DNA of 64,000 bases from Ectothiorhodospira mobilis (GCF_900114895.1 NZ_FOUO01000001.1:248001-312000); one strand, 5' to 3'. Shown: positions 1 through 8,956, counted from the stretch's first letter. The notes: a model not told the origin generated them from the sequence alone. Numbers and translations are program-made.

Positions 1-1899
1 CATGCCCACGACACGGCCCTCCAGCCCCACGTACTTGTACCAGCCGGCGGTGGCGCCGGTCTCCACCGCCACCCGGGCACGCACCGAAGGCGGCAGCACG
101 GCGTCGCGGTAGTCGGCGTCCTGGGCCTCGAAGACGTCCACGCTGGGCATGGACACCACGCGCACCCGGCGGCCCTTGCCCGCCAGGGCCTCGGCGGCCT
201 CCATGGCCAGGGCCACCTCGGAACCGGTGGCGATGAGGATGGCCTCCGGCGTGCCGTCGCAATCCCGCAGGATGTACCCGCCCCGGGCCACGTTGGCCAT
301 CTGCACCTCATCCCGCTGCTGGTGGGGCAGCCCCTGGCGGGAGAGGATCAGGGCGGTGGGGCCGTCGCGGCGCTCGATGGCCTGCTTCCAGGCCACCGCC
401 GTCTCGGCGGCGTCGCAGGGGCGCCACAGGGACATGTTGGGGATGAGGCGCAGGCTGGGCACCTGCTCCACCGGCTGGTGGGTGGGGCCGTCCTCGCCCA
501 GACCGATGGAGTCGTGGGTGAGCACATAGACCACACGCTGCTTCATCAGGGCCGACATGCGCAGGCCGTTGCGGGCGTAGTCGCTGAAGATGAGGAAGGT
601 GCCGCCGTAGGGGATGAAGCCGCCGTGCAGGGCGATGCCGTTCATCAGGGCCGCCATGGCGAACTCGCGCACGCCGTAGTAGATGTAGTTGCCGTCGGAG
701 ACCTCCCGGCTCAGGCCCTTGGCCCCGGGCCAGAGGGTGAGGTTGGAGCCGGCCAGGTCGGCGGAGCCCCCCAGGATCTCCGGCAGCGCGGGGGCATAGG
801 CGCCGATGGCCTGCTGCGAGGCCTTGCGGCTGGCCACCTTCTCGGCCTTCTCCGCCACCTGGCGGATGAAGGCGCCGGCCTTCTCCTCCCAGTCGGCGGG
901 CAGGTCGCCGGCCATGCGGCGGGTGAACTCGGCAGCCAGCTCCGGATGCGCGGCGCGGTAGGCCTCGAAGCGGGCCTGCCAGTCGGCCTCCGCCTGCCGC
1001 CCCTTGTCCCGCGCGTCCCAGCCGGCATAGATCTCGTCGGGGATGACGAAGGGCTCGTGGCTCCAGCCCAGCTTCTCCCGCACCAGCCGGATCTCATCCT
1101 CCCCCAGGGGCGCGCCGTGGCATTCTTCCTTGCCCTGCTTGTTGGGGGCGCCGCAGCCGATGATGGTGCGGCAGCAGATGAGGCTGGGCCGGTCCGTGAC
1201 GGCCCGGGCCGCCTCCACCGCCTGCTTCACCGCCTCGGCGTCGTGGCCGTCCACGTCCCGCACCACGTGCCAGCCGTAGGCCTCGAAACGGGCGGGGGTG
1301 TCGTCGGTGAACCAGCCCTCCACCTCGCCGTCGATGGAGATGCCGTTGTCGTCATAAAAGCCGATGAGCTTGCCCAGCCCCAGGGTGCCCGCCAGGGAGC
1401 AGGCCTCGTGGGAGATGCCTTCCATGAGGCAGCCGTCCCCCAGGAAGACGTAGGTGTGGTGGTCCACGATGTCATGCCCGGGACGATTGAACTGGCCCGC
1501 CAGGGCCTTCTCGGCGATGGCCATGCCCACGGCGTTGGCGAGGCCCTGGCCCAAGGGGCCGGTGGTGGTCTCCACCCCGGGGGTGTAGCCGTATTCCGGA
1601 TGGCCGGGGGTCTTGGAGTGGAGCTGGCGGAACTGCTTGAGCTCCTCCATGGGCAGCTCATAGCCGGTCAGGTGCAACAGGGAATACACCAGCATGGAGC
1701 CGTGACCATTGGACAGGACGAAGCGGTCGCGATCGGGCCAGTGGGGATTGGCCGGGTTGTGCTTGAGATAGTCGTTCCACAGCACCTCGGCGATGTCGGC
1801 CATGCCCATGGGCGCCCCGGGGTGACCGGAGTTGGCCTTCTGCACTGCGTCCATAGAGAGTACGCGTACCGCGTTGGCAAGCTCTTTACGAGACGGCAT
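1..1899 (-). CDS. tkt: Transketolase, 3' end cut by window edge
   Basis: Thiamine-diphosphate enzyme of the pentose phosphate and Calvin cycles that moves two-carbon ketol units between sugar phosphates in the cytoplasm. The visible 633 codons start [20 protein letters not shown] and contain the transketolase GHPG motif near residue 26, the ThDP/Mg motif GDGCLMEG near residue 155, and later the [14 protein letters not shown] active-site segment. Family members are about 660-670 residues, so only some 30 C-terminal residues are missing beyond the left edge. The ATG at 1899 is preceded by AGGAG at normal spacing. The gene reads leftward and is divergent from the methyltransferase gene at 2492. 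In autotrophs this gene often sits in a glycolysis/Calvin cluster; that neighbourhood lies outside the window. Confidence 0.96.
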   Translation of the reverse strand, partial: MPSRKELANAVRVLSMDAVQKANSGHPGAPMGMADIAEVLWNDYLKHNPANPHWPDRDRFVLSNGHGSMLVYSLLHLTGYELPMEELKQFRQLHSKTPGHPEYGYTPGVETTTGPLGQGLANAVGMAIAEKALAGQFNRPGHDIVDHHTYVFLGDGCLMEGISHEACSLAGTLGLGKLIGFYDDNGISIDGEVEGWFTDDTPARFEAYGWHVVRDVDGHDAEAVKQAVEAARAVTDRPSLICCRTIIGCGAPNKQGKEECHGAPLGEDEIRLVREKLGWSHEPFVIPDEIYAGWDARDKGRQAEADWQARFEAYRAAHPELAAEFTRRMAGDLPADWEEKAGAFIRQVAEKAEKVASRKASQQAIGAYAPALPEILGGSADLAGSNLTLWPGAKGLSREVSDGNYIYYGVREFAMAALMNGIALHGGFIPYGGTFLIFSDYARNGLRMSALMKQRVVYVLTHDSIGLGEDGPTHQPVEQVPSLRLIPNMSLWRPCDAAETAVAWKQAIERRDGPTALILSRQGLPHQQRDEVQMANVARGGYILRDCDGTPEAILIATGSEVALAMEAAEALAGKGRRVRVVSMPSVDVFEAQDADYRDAVLPPSVRARVAVETGATAGWYKYVGLEGRVVGM

Positions 1900-2491
1900 G
1901 AGAGATCTCCTGATAAGGGTCGATATGGATGGAAACCGGAAGGGCGGACGCGGGAACACTCCGAAAAGGGCTGCCTGATATCAGAACCGGCCTTTTCATT
2001 TCCTGCGCGACCGCCCGGGATTCGGGCCGTGAACATGCCTTGCGGGATCCGCGGAGCGCCCTGAAAACCGGGCCCGAAGGGCGCTACAACGCGATGGTAC
2101 GGGCAGACAATCACAGCGTTGGAGCGCTGCATTTTGGCTGAGAGGATGGCTCGGGGCAAGTCCGGGGGAAGTACACGGCCTTTTGCTGCGCCGCGATATA
2201 AAAACACCCGATACTAAAAGTTAAATGCCTTGGTTTCTTTAATTCTCGAAATGATAAAACCCAACAGGAAAAACCCCGCTGCGATCCGGACCCAAGACAC
2301 CACCGGTCGCGGTACATGGTGAAATCTGCGGTGGCCGGCCCTGGGGCCATTGGGTAAGATCCGGGCGCACACGCCCCTCGACCCAGCCCCCTGCCGATGC
2401 CGGATCTGCCACGCCCGCTGTCCCGATCCATCGCCGCCGGCGGCCCTTTCGGCCCCGGGGAACCGGTGCGCCCATCCCCGGGGATGCGGCC
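1900..2491. other. Long divergent intergenic region with AT-rich island
   Basis: About 590 bases separate the divergent transketolase and methyltransferase genes. In this GC-rich chromosome the stretch around 2185-2280 is strikingly AT-rich and is the likely home of promoters for one or both sides, although no clean -35/-10 pair can be assigned. On the transketolase side the leader contains a perfect 7-bp inverted repeat (AGCGCCC at 2055-2061 and GGGCGCT at 2079-2085) enclosing 17 bases. This could be a cis-regulatory hairpin. No coding sequence with support was seen. Confidence 0.4.
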
Positions 2492-3100
2492 ATGAACCCC
2501 CGGGGAAGCCGCAGGCCCCTCACCGCCCGGGCCCACGCGGCGGTGGCGGCGCGGATCTCCCCCGGGGCCCTGGCGGTGGACGCCACCGCCGGCAACGGTC
2601 ACGACACCCGCTTCCTGGCCGAAGCGGTGGGGGCGACGGGACAGGTCTGGGCCTTCGATGTGCAGACCCCGGCCCTGGAGGCCACCGCCCGCCGCCTGCA
2701 GGCGGCGGGGCTGACGCAGCGGGTACAGCTCATCCACGCAGGCCACGAGCACCTGGCGGCCCACCTGCCCCCCGCCGCCCACGGGCGACTGGCGGCGGTC
2801 CTGTTCAACCTGGGCTATCTGCCCGGCGGCGATCACGGCCGCATCACCCAACCCGAAACCACCCTCGCCGCCCTGGAGATGGCCCTGGCATGGCTCCATC
2901 CCCGGGGGCTGGTGAGTGTCCTGGCCTACCGCGGCCATGGCGGGGGCGAAGCGGAATACGAGGCGCTACAGGCATGGCTCAGCCGGCGGGGACCGGCGGT
3001 GCGCTGCCTGCACCGGGAGAGCCCGTCCGCCAACGCCCCGGTGCTCCTGCTGCTGGAGCGGGGCGATGCCCCTGGGGGGTGCATGCAGGAGGCGCCCTGA
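2492..3100 (+). CDS. mnmM: Class I SAM methyltransferase, MnmM/YtqB type
   Basis: The 202-residue protein matches the short rRNA_methylase/YtqB family. Its characterised member MnmM methylates the nm5s2U wobble base of tRNA using S-adenosylmethionine. Motif I VDATAGNGHDT lies at residues 29-39, the acidic ribose-binding residue is in the following strand (AFDVQ, 54-58), and the family signature FNLGYLPGGDH lies at 105-115. Length fits the family. The ATG at 2492 follows a GGGGA element. The gene is divergent from transketolase and 46 bases upstream of the NRAMP-like gene. The family is clear; the exact tRNA substrate is inferred from family knowledge. Confidence 0.75.
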   Translation: MNPRGSRRPLTARAHAAVAARISPGALAVDATAGNGHDTRFLAEAVGATGQVWAFDVQTPALEATARRLQAAGLTQRVQLIHAGHEHLAAHLPPAAHGRLAAVLFNLGYLPGGDHGRITQPETTLAALEMALAWLHPRGLVSVLAYRGHGGGEAEYEALQAWLSRRGPAVRCLHRESPSANAPVLLLLERGDAPGGCMQEAP

Positions 3101-3146
3101 GGTAAGTTTGCGGCGCGATGTTCCATCCCCATCCCCCGGAGAACCC

Positions 3147-4424
3147 ATGAAGGACCTGCGTAGCGGCAGCCTGCGTCATGCCATCGGCCCCGGCCTGCTC
3201 ATGGCCGGGGCCGCCATCGGTGTCTCCCACCTGGTGCAATCCACCCGCGCCGGCGCGGAGTACGGCCTGCTGCTGCTGCCCGCGATCCTGCTGGCCTGCA
3301 TCCTCAAGTATCCCTTCCTGGAGTTCGGTCCGCGCTATGCCGCCGCCACCGGGGAGCACCTGCTCAGCGGCTACCGCCGCCTGGGGCGCTGGGCCCTGGG
3401 CCTGTTCGCCCTGGTGACCCTGGGTACCATGTTCATCATCCAGGCGGTGGTGACGGTGGTCACCGCGGGCCTCTTGGGCACCCTGGTGGGTCTGGAGGTC
3501 TCCACCTTCACCCTCTCCGTCTGGATCCTGGCGGCCTGCCTCGTGCTGCTGGCGATGGGGGATTACCGCGGCGTGGACCTGGGCATGAAGCTGATCATGG
3601 CCGTCCTCACCGCCTGCACCGTCGCCGCCGTGGCCGTGGCGGTCTGGGGGATGCCCCAATGGCAGGGCATCACCGGCGTGGAGGAGGCACCGCGGCTGTG
3701 GACAGGGGCCGGCTTCGCCTTCCTCCTGGCCCTGCTGGGGTGGATGCCCATTCCGCTGGATGTGGCCGTGTGGCACTCCCTGTGGACCCTGGAGCGGGCC
3801 CGGGAGACCGGCACCCGGCCCAGCCTGGGTCAGGCCCTGACGGACTTTCGCATCGGTTTCTGGGCCGCCACGCTGATGGCGGCGGCCTTCCTGCTCCTGG
3901 GGGCCCTGACCCTCTACGCCGACGGCCGCGTCTTCGCCGACTCGGCGGTGGGCTTTGCCGGGCAGCTGGTGGATCTCTACGCCGGTACCCTGGGGGAATG
4001 GAGCCGGCCCATCATCGCCGTGGCGGCCCTCACCACCATGTTCAGCACCACCCTGGCGGTGACCGATGCCTATCCCCGGGTGGTGCTGGCCCTGTGGCGC
4101 ACCGCCCGCGGCGGGGAGACGGGCAACGTCAACCACCGCCACGGGCGCCTGGCCTACGCCCTGGTGCTAGCGGGGATCCTCGCCGGGGCCCTGGCCCTGA
4201 TCCGCTTCGCCGGCGAACGCTTCACCGCCTTCATCGACCTGGCCACCACGCTCTCCTTCCTTTCGGCCCCCGTCCTGGCCTGGCTCACCCTGCGGGTGGT
4301 CACCCACGCGCACATGTCCCCGGCGGACCGCCCCGGGGGCCTCACCCTGGCCCTGGCCTGGGCGGGGCTGGCCTTCCTCACCGTCTTCTCCCTGATCTGG
4401 CTGGCCTGGCGGCTCCTGGGCTGA
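3147..4424 (+). CDS. NRAMP-like transporter lacking canonical metal-binding motifs
   Basis: A 425-residue integral membrane protein with about eleven hydrophobic segments. TM1 begins AIGPGLLMAGAAIGVSHLVQ (residues 12-31), which aligns with the NRAMP TM1 GPG...DPGN region. The DPGN metal ligands are replaced by GVSH, and the TM6 MPH motif reads MPIP near residue 199. Canonical NRAMP proteins import Mn2+ or Fe2+ with protons; without these ligands the substrate cannot be assigned. An upstream in-frame extension exists, but the ATG at 3147 with CCCGGAGAACCC before it gives the standard N-terminus. It precedes the thioesterase gene by 41 bases. Confidence 0.8.
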   Translation: MKDLRSGSLRHAIGPGLLMAGAAIGVSHLVQSTRAGAEYGLLLLPAILLACILKYPFLEFGPRYAAATGEHLLSGYRRLGRWALGLFALVTLGTMFIIQAVVTVVTAGLLGTLVGLEVSTFTLSVWILAACLVLLAMGDYRGVDLGMKLIMAVLTACTVAAVAVAVWGMPQWQGITGVEEAPRLWTGAGFAFLLALLGWMPIPLDVAVWHSLWTLERARETGTRPSLGQALTDFRIGFWAATLMAAAFLLLGALTLYADGRVFADSAVGFAGQLVDLYAGTLGEWSRPIIAVAALTTMFSTTLAVTDAYPRVVLALWRTARGGETGNVNHRHGRLAYALVLAGILAGALALIRFAGERFTAFIDLATTLSFLSAPVLAWLTLRVVTHAHMSPADRPGGLTLALAWAGLAFLTVFSLIWLAWRLLG

Positions 4425-4465
4425 GGCCGCGGTACAATGACGGAACCCGAATCAAGGAGCGTTGC

Positions 4466-4840
4466 ATGGACACCTTCAAGCTGGTGCGCCCCGAACACCT
4501 GAACCACTACGGTTATCTGTTCGGCGGCTTTCTGCTCAAATGGGTGGACGAGATCGCCTGGATCGCCGCCAGCCGCGACTACCCTGGCTGCCGCTTCGTC
4601 ACCGTGGCCATGAATTCCGTGGAATTCCATCGCGGCGTGCACCAGGGGGATGTGCTGCGCTTCAACGCCCGTGAGCACGAACGCGGCCGCACCTCGGTGC
4701 AATACGCCGTCAGCGCCTTCTGCGACGACCTGGATAGCGGGGGCGAGGAGGCCATCTTCTCCACCTGCGTCACCTTCGTGCGCCTGGACGACGCGGGCCA
4801 GAAGATCCCCCTGCCCCCGGCCCGCAGCGGCGGCGCCTGA
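4466..4840 (+). CDS. Hotdog-fold acyl-CoA thioesterase
   Basis: A 124-residue single-domain protein of the 4HBT/YciA-like hotdog family, which hydrolyses acyl-CoA thioesters in the cytoplasm. The segment HLNHYGYLFGGFLLKWVDE (residues 11-29) is the characteristic central helix with the catalytic Asn and Asp region; a typical beta-strand pattern follows (VTVAMNSVEFHRGV). Length is close to other small acyl-CoA thioesterases. AAGGAG precedes the ATG at 4466. The acyl chain preference cannot be read from sequence. Confidence 0.85.
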   Translation: MDTFKLVRPEHLNHYGYLFGGFLLKWVDEIAWIAASRDYPGCRFVTVAMNSVEFHRGVHQGDVLRFNAREHERGRTSVQYAVSAFCDDLDSGGEEAIFSTCVTFVRLDDAGQKIPLPPARSGGA

Positions 4841-4856
4841 GGCGGCGGGACGGCCG

Positions 4857-5813
4857 CTACCAGGGCACGTCCGCGGCGGCGGATTCCACAACCTCCGGCC
4901 GCGCGTCCGCGCCGCCCCCGGAGAGGCCGAAGACCCCGTCCAGGGCCTGGATCACCTCCCGCAGTTCCCCGCTCATGAGGGTGAATTCCGCATCCATGCG
5001 CGCCCGGGCATCCTCCGCCTCGGCCACGCCCCCCTCCTCGATGAGTTCGTCGGCCAGGCGCAGGCGCCGCAGGGAGAGGTCCTCGCCGAGGGTGAAGGTC
5101 AGGCGTTCGCTCCAGTCCAGGGCCAACTGCACCACCTGCTTGCCCATCTCCAGGTGCTTGGCGATCTCCTCCCCGGCCAGGTCCTGGCCGCGGCAGCGCA
5201 CCACGGACTGCCGGTCCTTGGGATCCCGCAACTCGCAGGCATCCCCGAGGGCAAAGCCCGCCTCCCCGTGCCCCCGGGACACCCAGCGGGTGAGGAGGGA
5301 GACGGTCGGATTATCGGGGTTGGGCAGGGCCACGGGGAGGCTGCCCAGGGTCTCCCGCAGCAGCGTCACCACGTCATCCGCCAGGCGCTCGCTGGCGGCA
5401 TCCACCACCAGCCAGCCGGCCACGGTGTCCACATAGGCCAGGATGCGGCGGGAGCGGGTGAAGGCCTGGGGCAGGAGTTCGGCGGTGAGCGTCTCCTTGA
5501 GGCGGCGGCGCTCCGAACGTCCCACGCTGCGCCCCTCGGCGGCCTCGATCTCCGCCACCCGCTCCTGCAGCAGCTCGTTCACCACCGCGGCGGGCAGCAG
5601 GCGCTCCTGGCGACGGGCGCAGAGCAGCAGGCAGCCGCCGGAGGCGTGCACCAGGGCCCGGCTGTCCTCGCCCATGGGTTCGCTCCAGCCCAGGGTGGCG
5701 GTCTCCAGGGGACCGCAGGGCCGGAAGCGGCGGGCCGCGAGCCGCTCCTCCAGTTCCTGGGGGGAGAGGGCGAGGGATTCCTGCAGGCGAAAGAGGCGTG
5801 CGTTGCGAAGCAT
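4857..5813 (-). CDS. rdgC: Recombination-associated protein RdgC
   Basis: A 318-residue protein matching RdgC along its length. It starts MLRNARLFRLQESLALSPQ, contains the DSRALVHASGGCLLLCARRQ region, and has the conserved central segment PNPDNPTVSLLTRWV. RdgC forms a ring-shaped dimer that binds DNA and restrains RecA strand exchange. Family members are about 300 residues, so this is full length. The gene converges on the thioesterase gene and lies 63 bases downstream of the GAF-protein gene; whether it shares that transcript is unclear. Confidence 0.93.
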   Translation of the reverse strand: MLRNARLFRLQESLALSPQELEERLAARRFRPCGPLETATLGWSEPMGEDSRALVHASGGCLLLCARRQERLLPAAVVNELLQERVAEIEAAEGRSVGRSERRRLKETLTAELLPQAFTRSRRILAYVDTVAGWLVVDAASERLADDVVTLLRETLGSLPVALPNPDNPTVSLLTRWVSRGHGEAGFALGDACELRDPKDRQSVVRCRGQDLAGEEIAKHLEMGKQVVQLALDWSERLTFTLGEDLSLRRLRLADELIEEGGVAEAEDARARMDAEFTLMSGELREVIQALDGVFGLSGGGADARPEVVESAAADVPW

Positions 5814-5876
5814 GGGCCACCTTGGGGACGGAAAAGGGGTGGATTATAGCGCCCGCACCCCGCCCTGTGGGCCCTC

Positions 5877-6596
5877 TCAGGAGGAACCGGAGAGCCCGTC
5901 GTGCACCTGCCCCAGGAGTTCCGTGGCCACCTGCAGGACATGGTCCCGGGCGAAGCCGGCCCGCAGCATCTCGTCGTAGAGGGTGTGGGCCATGAGCCGG
6001 GCCACCCGCTCCGGGTCCTGGGTGAGCTGGCCGGTGCGCTGCGCCTCCCGGGCCAGGGTCAACTGGATAAAATGGGTCTTCAAGAGTCCCTGCAGGCGGT
6101 GGATATGGATGGACTTGGACACCACCAGGGCCAGGATCATGGCCATGCGCAGGTCCGAGGCATCCAGGCGCTGCCGACCCTCGGGCCCGTCCACGTTGAT
6201 GACCCCCACCACCTGATCCTCCAGGAGGATGGGCACGGAGATCACGTCCACGGTACCGGACTCGCCGCGCCGGGCCAGGGGGGCATAGGGGGAGCGGTGC
6301 AGATCCCGGATCAGCAACGGCTCACCGGAACCGGCCACCCGCCCGGCGATGCCGTCCCCCAGGGGCAGGCTCTGTGCCCGGGCCTCCGGCGGCAGGCCGC
6401 CACAATGGGCCTCCACCCGCAGCCGGGGCGTCTCCTCCTGGGGCGCAGTGGAGACCAGCATGATGGAGCAGTGGCGGCAGTCCATGGCGTGGGCCACCAG
6501 CCGGCTCAGGGTATCCAGCCCCTCCTCCAGGGAGGTGGTGGTCTCGACGAAGCGGGCCAGTTCGGAGAGCTTGTGGATGAAGGAGGGATCCGACAT
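5877..6596 (-). CDS. GAF-domain sensor protein
   Basis: A 239-residue soluble protein with one GAF domain over residues ~15-170. The domain begins with the helix FVETTTSLEEGLDTLSRLV, and contains GDGIAGRVAGSGEPLLIRDL and VPILLEDQVVGVINVDG. The remaining C-terminus is helical, with no output domain. The start follows the stop of the kinase gene by nine bases, so these two genes are almost certainly one transcript. Because the neighbouring kinase has no sensory domain, this protein may supply ligand or redox sensing for it. That role is inference from the gene order; the bound ligand is unknown. Confidence 0.85.
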   Translation of the reverse strand: MSDPSFIHKLSELARFVETTTSLEEGLDTLSRLVAHAMDCRHCSIMLVSTAPQEETPRLRVEAHCGGLPPEARAQSLPLGDGIAGRVAGSGEPLLIRDLHRSPYAPLARRGESGTVDVISVPILLEDQVVGVINVDGPEGRQRLDASDLRMAMILALVVSKSIHIHRLQGLLKTHFIQLTLAREAQRTGQLTQDPERVARLMAHTLYDEMLRAGFARDHVLQVATELLGQVHDGLSGSS

Positions 6597-6605
6597 GGGG
6601 AGGCC

Positions 6606-7301
6606 TCAGAGGGGGACCGGCGGGAGGCGCAGGGTGAAGCAGCCGCCCCCCAAATCGCCTTGATTGGTCAGTTCCACGTAACCGCGATGGTGCTCGTCGG
6701 CATGCAGGTCCGCCACCAGGGCGCAGAAGTAGAGACCGAGCCCCGTGCGCCCCTGGGAGACATCCGGGGGCTCGCTCTCCTCCAGGGCGCGGCGGCCGAG
6801 CATGTGATGCGGAAACCCCGGGCCGTCGTCATCCACCTGGATCACCAGCCAGCCCCGTTCCTCCCGGGCGGTGATGGCGATCCGGCTTTGAGTATAACGC
6901 ACCGTGTTGTTGATCACATTGTCCAGCAGGGTGTCGATCAGACCCCGTTCCAGGGTCCACAGCAGTTCCGGATCGCAGTCCACGTGGCATGAGATCCCCT
7001 TCTGCTCCAGCATGGGCCGGTAGCCCAGCCAGTGTTCCTCCAGGAGTTCACTGATCACCACCGGCGAGAAACGGGGGGTGTAGAGCCCATGGGCGTTGCG
7101 GTACAGGGTGAGCAACTGCATGAGGTTGTCGTTCACCCGCCTGGCCTCATAGCGCAGGTGGGCCAGGCGCTCCGGGGCATCCACCGGGCTGGAGTCCGCA
7201 TCCTCCAGCAGGTCGTCCAGGGCGGTGAGGACGGTGTTGAGGGAATTCTTCATGTCGTGGATGCTGATGGCCAGCACCGTGTTGAAGTCGAGCTTCGACA
7301 A
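6606..7301 (-). CDS. Soluble sensor histidine kinase without input domain
   Basis: About 231 residues. The phosphoacceptor helix carries HDMKNSLNTVL near residue 17. The HATPase domain shows the N box (LDNVINNTVRYT), G1 (DDDGPGFP) and G2 (GRTGLGLYFCALVADLH). There are no membrane or PAS/GAF segments, so sensing must come from a partner. The TTG at 7301 is chosen because AGGGGG lies six bases upstream; an in-frame ATG at 7343 has no usable ribosome site. The gene lies between a REC-TPR response regulator (upstream) and a GAF protein (downstream), suggesting a three-part signalling unit. Confidence 0.82.
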   Translation of the reverse strand: MSKLDFNTVLAISIHDMKNSLNTVLTALDDLLEDADSSPVDAPERLAHLRYEARRVNDNLMQLLTLYRNAHGLYTPRFSPVVISELLEEHWLGYRPMLEQKGISCHVDCDPELLWTLERGLIDTLLDNVINNTVRYTQSRIAITAREERGWLVIQVDDDGPGFPHHMLGRRALEESEPPDVSQGRTGLGLYFCALVADLHADEHHRGYVELTNQGDLGGGCFTLRLPPVPL

Positions 7302-7370
7302 GCCAACCCCCTGGGTGGTGCGGGCACATGCCCGCAATCCCATCCTACTATGGAACGGCCATGGACGGGA

Positions 7371-8588
7371 TCAGCCCGCCTCCTGGCGTAGGAGTTCCGC
7401 CCGCTCCACCTCCCCCAGGTGCTGCAGCACCTGCACCAGGGCGGCGCGCACCGCCTCCGGGGGCGGAGTCCAGAGCAGGCGGGTATCCAGGGTATCCAGC
7501 AGTTCCGTCGGATCCGCAGCGGTGACCCCGCACAGGTCCAGACGGCCCACCAGGGACCACCAGGGCAGTTCCGGATCCCCCTCCAGGGCCTGCTCCATAT
7601 GCCGCAGGCAGCGGGCGGCGCCGCGGGTGTCCCCCACCCGGGCCAGGGCGAAGGCGGTCCAGACATGGTCCGAGGGATGGGCCTCCCCCTGGGGCGCCGC
7701 CAGTTCCGCGGCCCGTGCCCAGGCCTGCGCCGCCAGGTCCCAATGGCCCTGTTCCAGGGCCAGGCGCCCCAGGCGGCGCTGCCGCGGCAGGGAGCGGGAA
7801 GAGCGCTGCACCGCCCGGTCCAGGACATCCAGGGCCTCGCTGCGCCGGTCCTGCAACTCCAGCACCTCCGCCAGGTGGTCGTGGGCGGACATGAAATAAG
7901 GGGTCACGGCCATGGCCTCGCGGAAATGGTTCTCGGCCGCCGCCAGGTCACCGCGCCGCTGCGCCACCCGTCCCAGGGCGTTGCAGGCCCAGGCCAGGGG
8001 GCGCTCCCTCTGGGCCTCGCGGGCGGCTGCTTCGGCGGTATCCAGGTCACCGGCCTCGATGCCCAGTTCCGCCTGCAGGCGCAGGACATCCGCCGCCTCG
8101 CCGCGACCCGCCGCACGCATGACGGCCAGCACCTGCAGGGCAGCGGCCGTGTCCCCCCGCGCCAGGGCGTCCGCCACCGGCCGCATGGGATCACGGCGCT
8201 GTAGGGCCCGTTCCAGACGGGTCTTCAGCAGCACCTTGGTGATGGGCTTGGAAAGATAGGCGTCCGGACCGCTCTCCAGGGCGGCCATGACCATCTCGCT
8301 GGAGTTCTCGGCGGTGATCAGGATGAAGACGCAGGCCACGTCCACGCGGCCCTCCCGGCGGGCGATCTCCAGCAGCTGCTGGCCGTCCATGCCACCCCCC
8401 AGGTTGTAGTCGCACAGGACGATGTCGTAGCGGCGGGCGCGCAGCCGGGCCAGGGCCTGGGCCGCATCCTGGGCCATGTCGGGTTCCTCCTGCAGCCCCA
8501 TGGACAGGAGCATCTGCGCCAGCGTGGTGCGCATGGCTGGAAAATCGTCCACCACCAGAACCCGGCGCCGGCCGAGGGATCTATCCAT
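7371..8588 (-). CDS. Response regulator with REC domain and TPR-like output
   Basis: A 405-residue protein. The N-terminal receiver domain (residues 8-130) has VLVVDDFPAMR, the phosphoacceptor region DIVLCDYNLGGGMDG, the TAEN switch region and the KP pair (YLSKPITK). Residues ~145-400 are a series of degenerate TPR helices rich in Ala/Leu/Arg (for example LGRVAQRRGDLAAAENHFREA), with no DNA-binding domain. The output is therefore probably protein-protein interaction. The ATG at 8588 puts the receiver domain at the N-terminus; an open extension upstream to 8645 looks non-coding. It heads the operon with the kinase and the GAF protein. Confidence 0.88.
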   Translation of the reverse strand: MDRSLGRRRVLVVDDFPAMRTTLAQMLLSMGLQEEPDMAQDAAQALARLRARRYDIVLCDYNLGGGMDGQQLLEIARREGRVDVACVFILITAENSSEMVMAALESGPDAYLSKPITKVLLKTRLERALQRRDPMRPVADALARGDTAAALQVLAVMRAAGRGEAADVLRLQAELGIEAGDLDTAEAAAREAQRERPLAWACNALGRVAQRRGDLAAAENHFREAMAVTPYFMSAHDHLAEVLELQDRRSEALDVLDRAVQRSSRSLPRQRRLGRLALEQGHWDLAAQAWARAAELAAPQGEAHPSDHVWTAFALARVGDTRGAARCLRHMEQALEGDPELPWWSLVGRLDLCGVTAADPTELLDTLDTRLLWTPPPEAVRAALVQVLQHLGEVERAELLRQEAG

Positions 8589-8618
8589 CGCGTGTCTCAC
8601 CCATGCCCGAATTCCACC

Positions 8619-8670
8619 TCCCAAAGTGGGAACGCCACCGCCCAAGGGTGGCCCCGGGCGGGGCTTTTTT
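8619..8670 (+). terminator. Tandem hairpins ending in T6, orphan terminator or leader
   Basis: Three hairpins occur in a row: TCCCA-AAG-TGGGA (8619-8631), CCACC...GGTGG (8635-8651), and GCCCC-GGGC-GGGGC (8651-8664) followed directly by six T residues (8665-8670). The last is a convincing intrinsic terminator on the plus strand. No intact plus-strand gene ends here; the next plus gene, the two-heme remnant, starts 100 bases later. It is either a relic of a deleted gene or an attenuator-like leader. Confidence 0.5.
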
Positions 8671-8769
8671 CAATGTACCGCCCATTCTGCTACTTCCGAA
8701 AGGGACATGATGGCAGCGCCGCATGCACCCGTGGGGCGCCGCCCTCCATCACCCACGGAGGGGGTCGGC

Positions 8770-8955
8770 ATGAGCAAGTTCTGGATCGTCCTGTTGCTGC
8801 TCCTGGTGGTGGCCGTGCTGGCGGGTGCCGGCGTCGGCGGGCACCAGGTCTCCAAGAGCAACACCTTCTGCATCGCCTGCCATGCCTACGAGAAGGTGGC
8901 CTGGGACCACGGGGAGCATTATCACACCGACTGTATCGACTGCCATACCAAGTAG
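8770..8955 (+). CDS. Truncated two-heme NapC/NirT-like cytochrome
   Basis: A 61-residue product: an N-terminal membrane anchor (residues ~4-25, FWIVLLLLLVVAVLAGAGVG), then two c-type heme sites, CIACH and CIDCH, ending CHTK. The anchor plus closely spaced CxxCH sites resembles the N-terminus of NapC/NirT/NrfH quinol-oxidising cytochromes, which normally carry four or more hemes. The TAG stop falls where sequence from a degenerate ccmC begins on the other strand, so this is most likely a gene truncated by a deletion. GGAGGGG precedes the ATG at 8770, so it may still be translated as a mini-cytochrome. Confidence 0.55.
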   Translation: MSKFWIVLLLLLVVAVLAGAGVGGHQVSKSNTFCIACHAYEKVAWDHGEHYHTDCIDCHTK

Positions 8956-8956
8956 C

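Noticed and set aside
2041-2160. SAM/SAH riboswitch upstream of transketolase
   Set aside because: A hairpin exists, but none of the conserved bases of the known SAH or SAM aptamers could be recognised, and the downstream gene is not in methionine metabolism.
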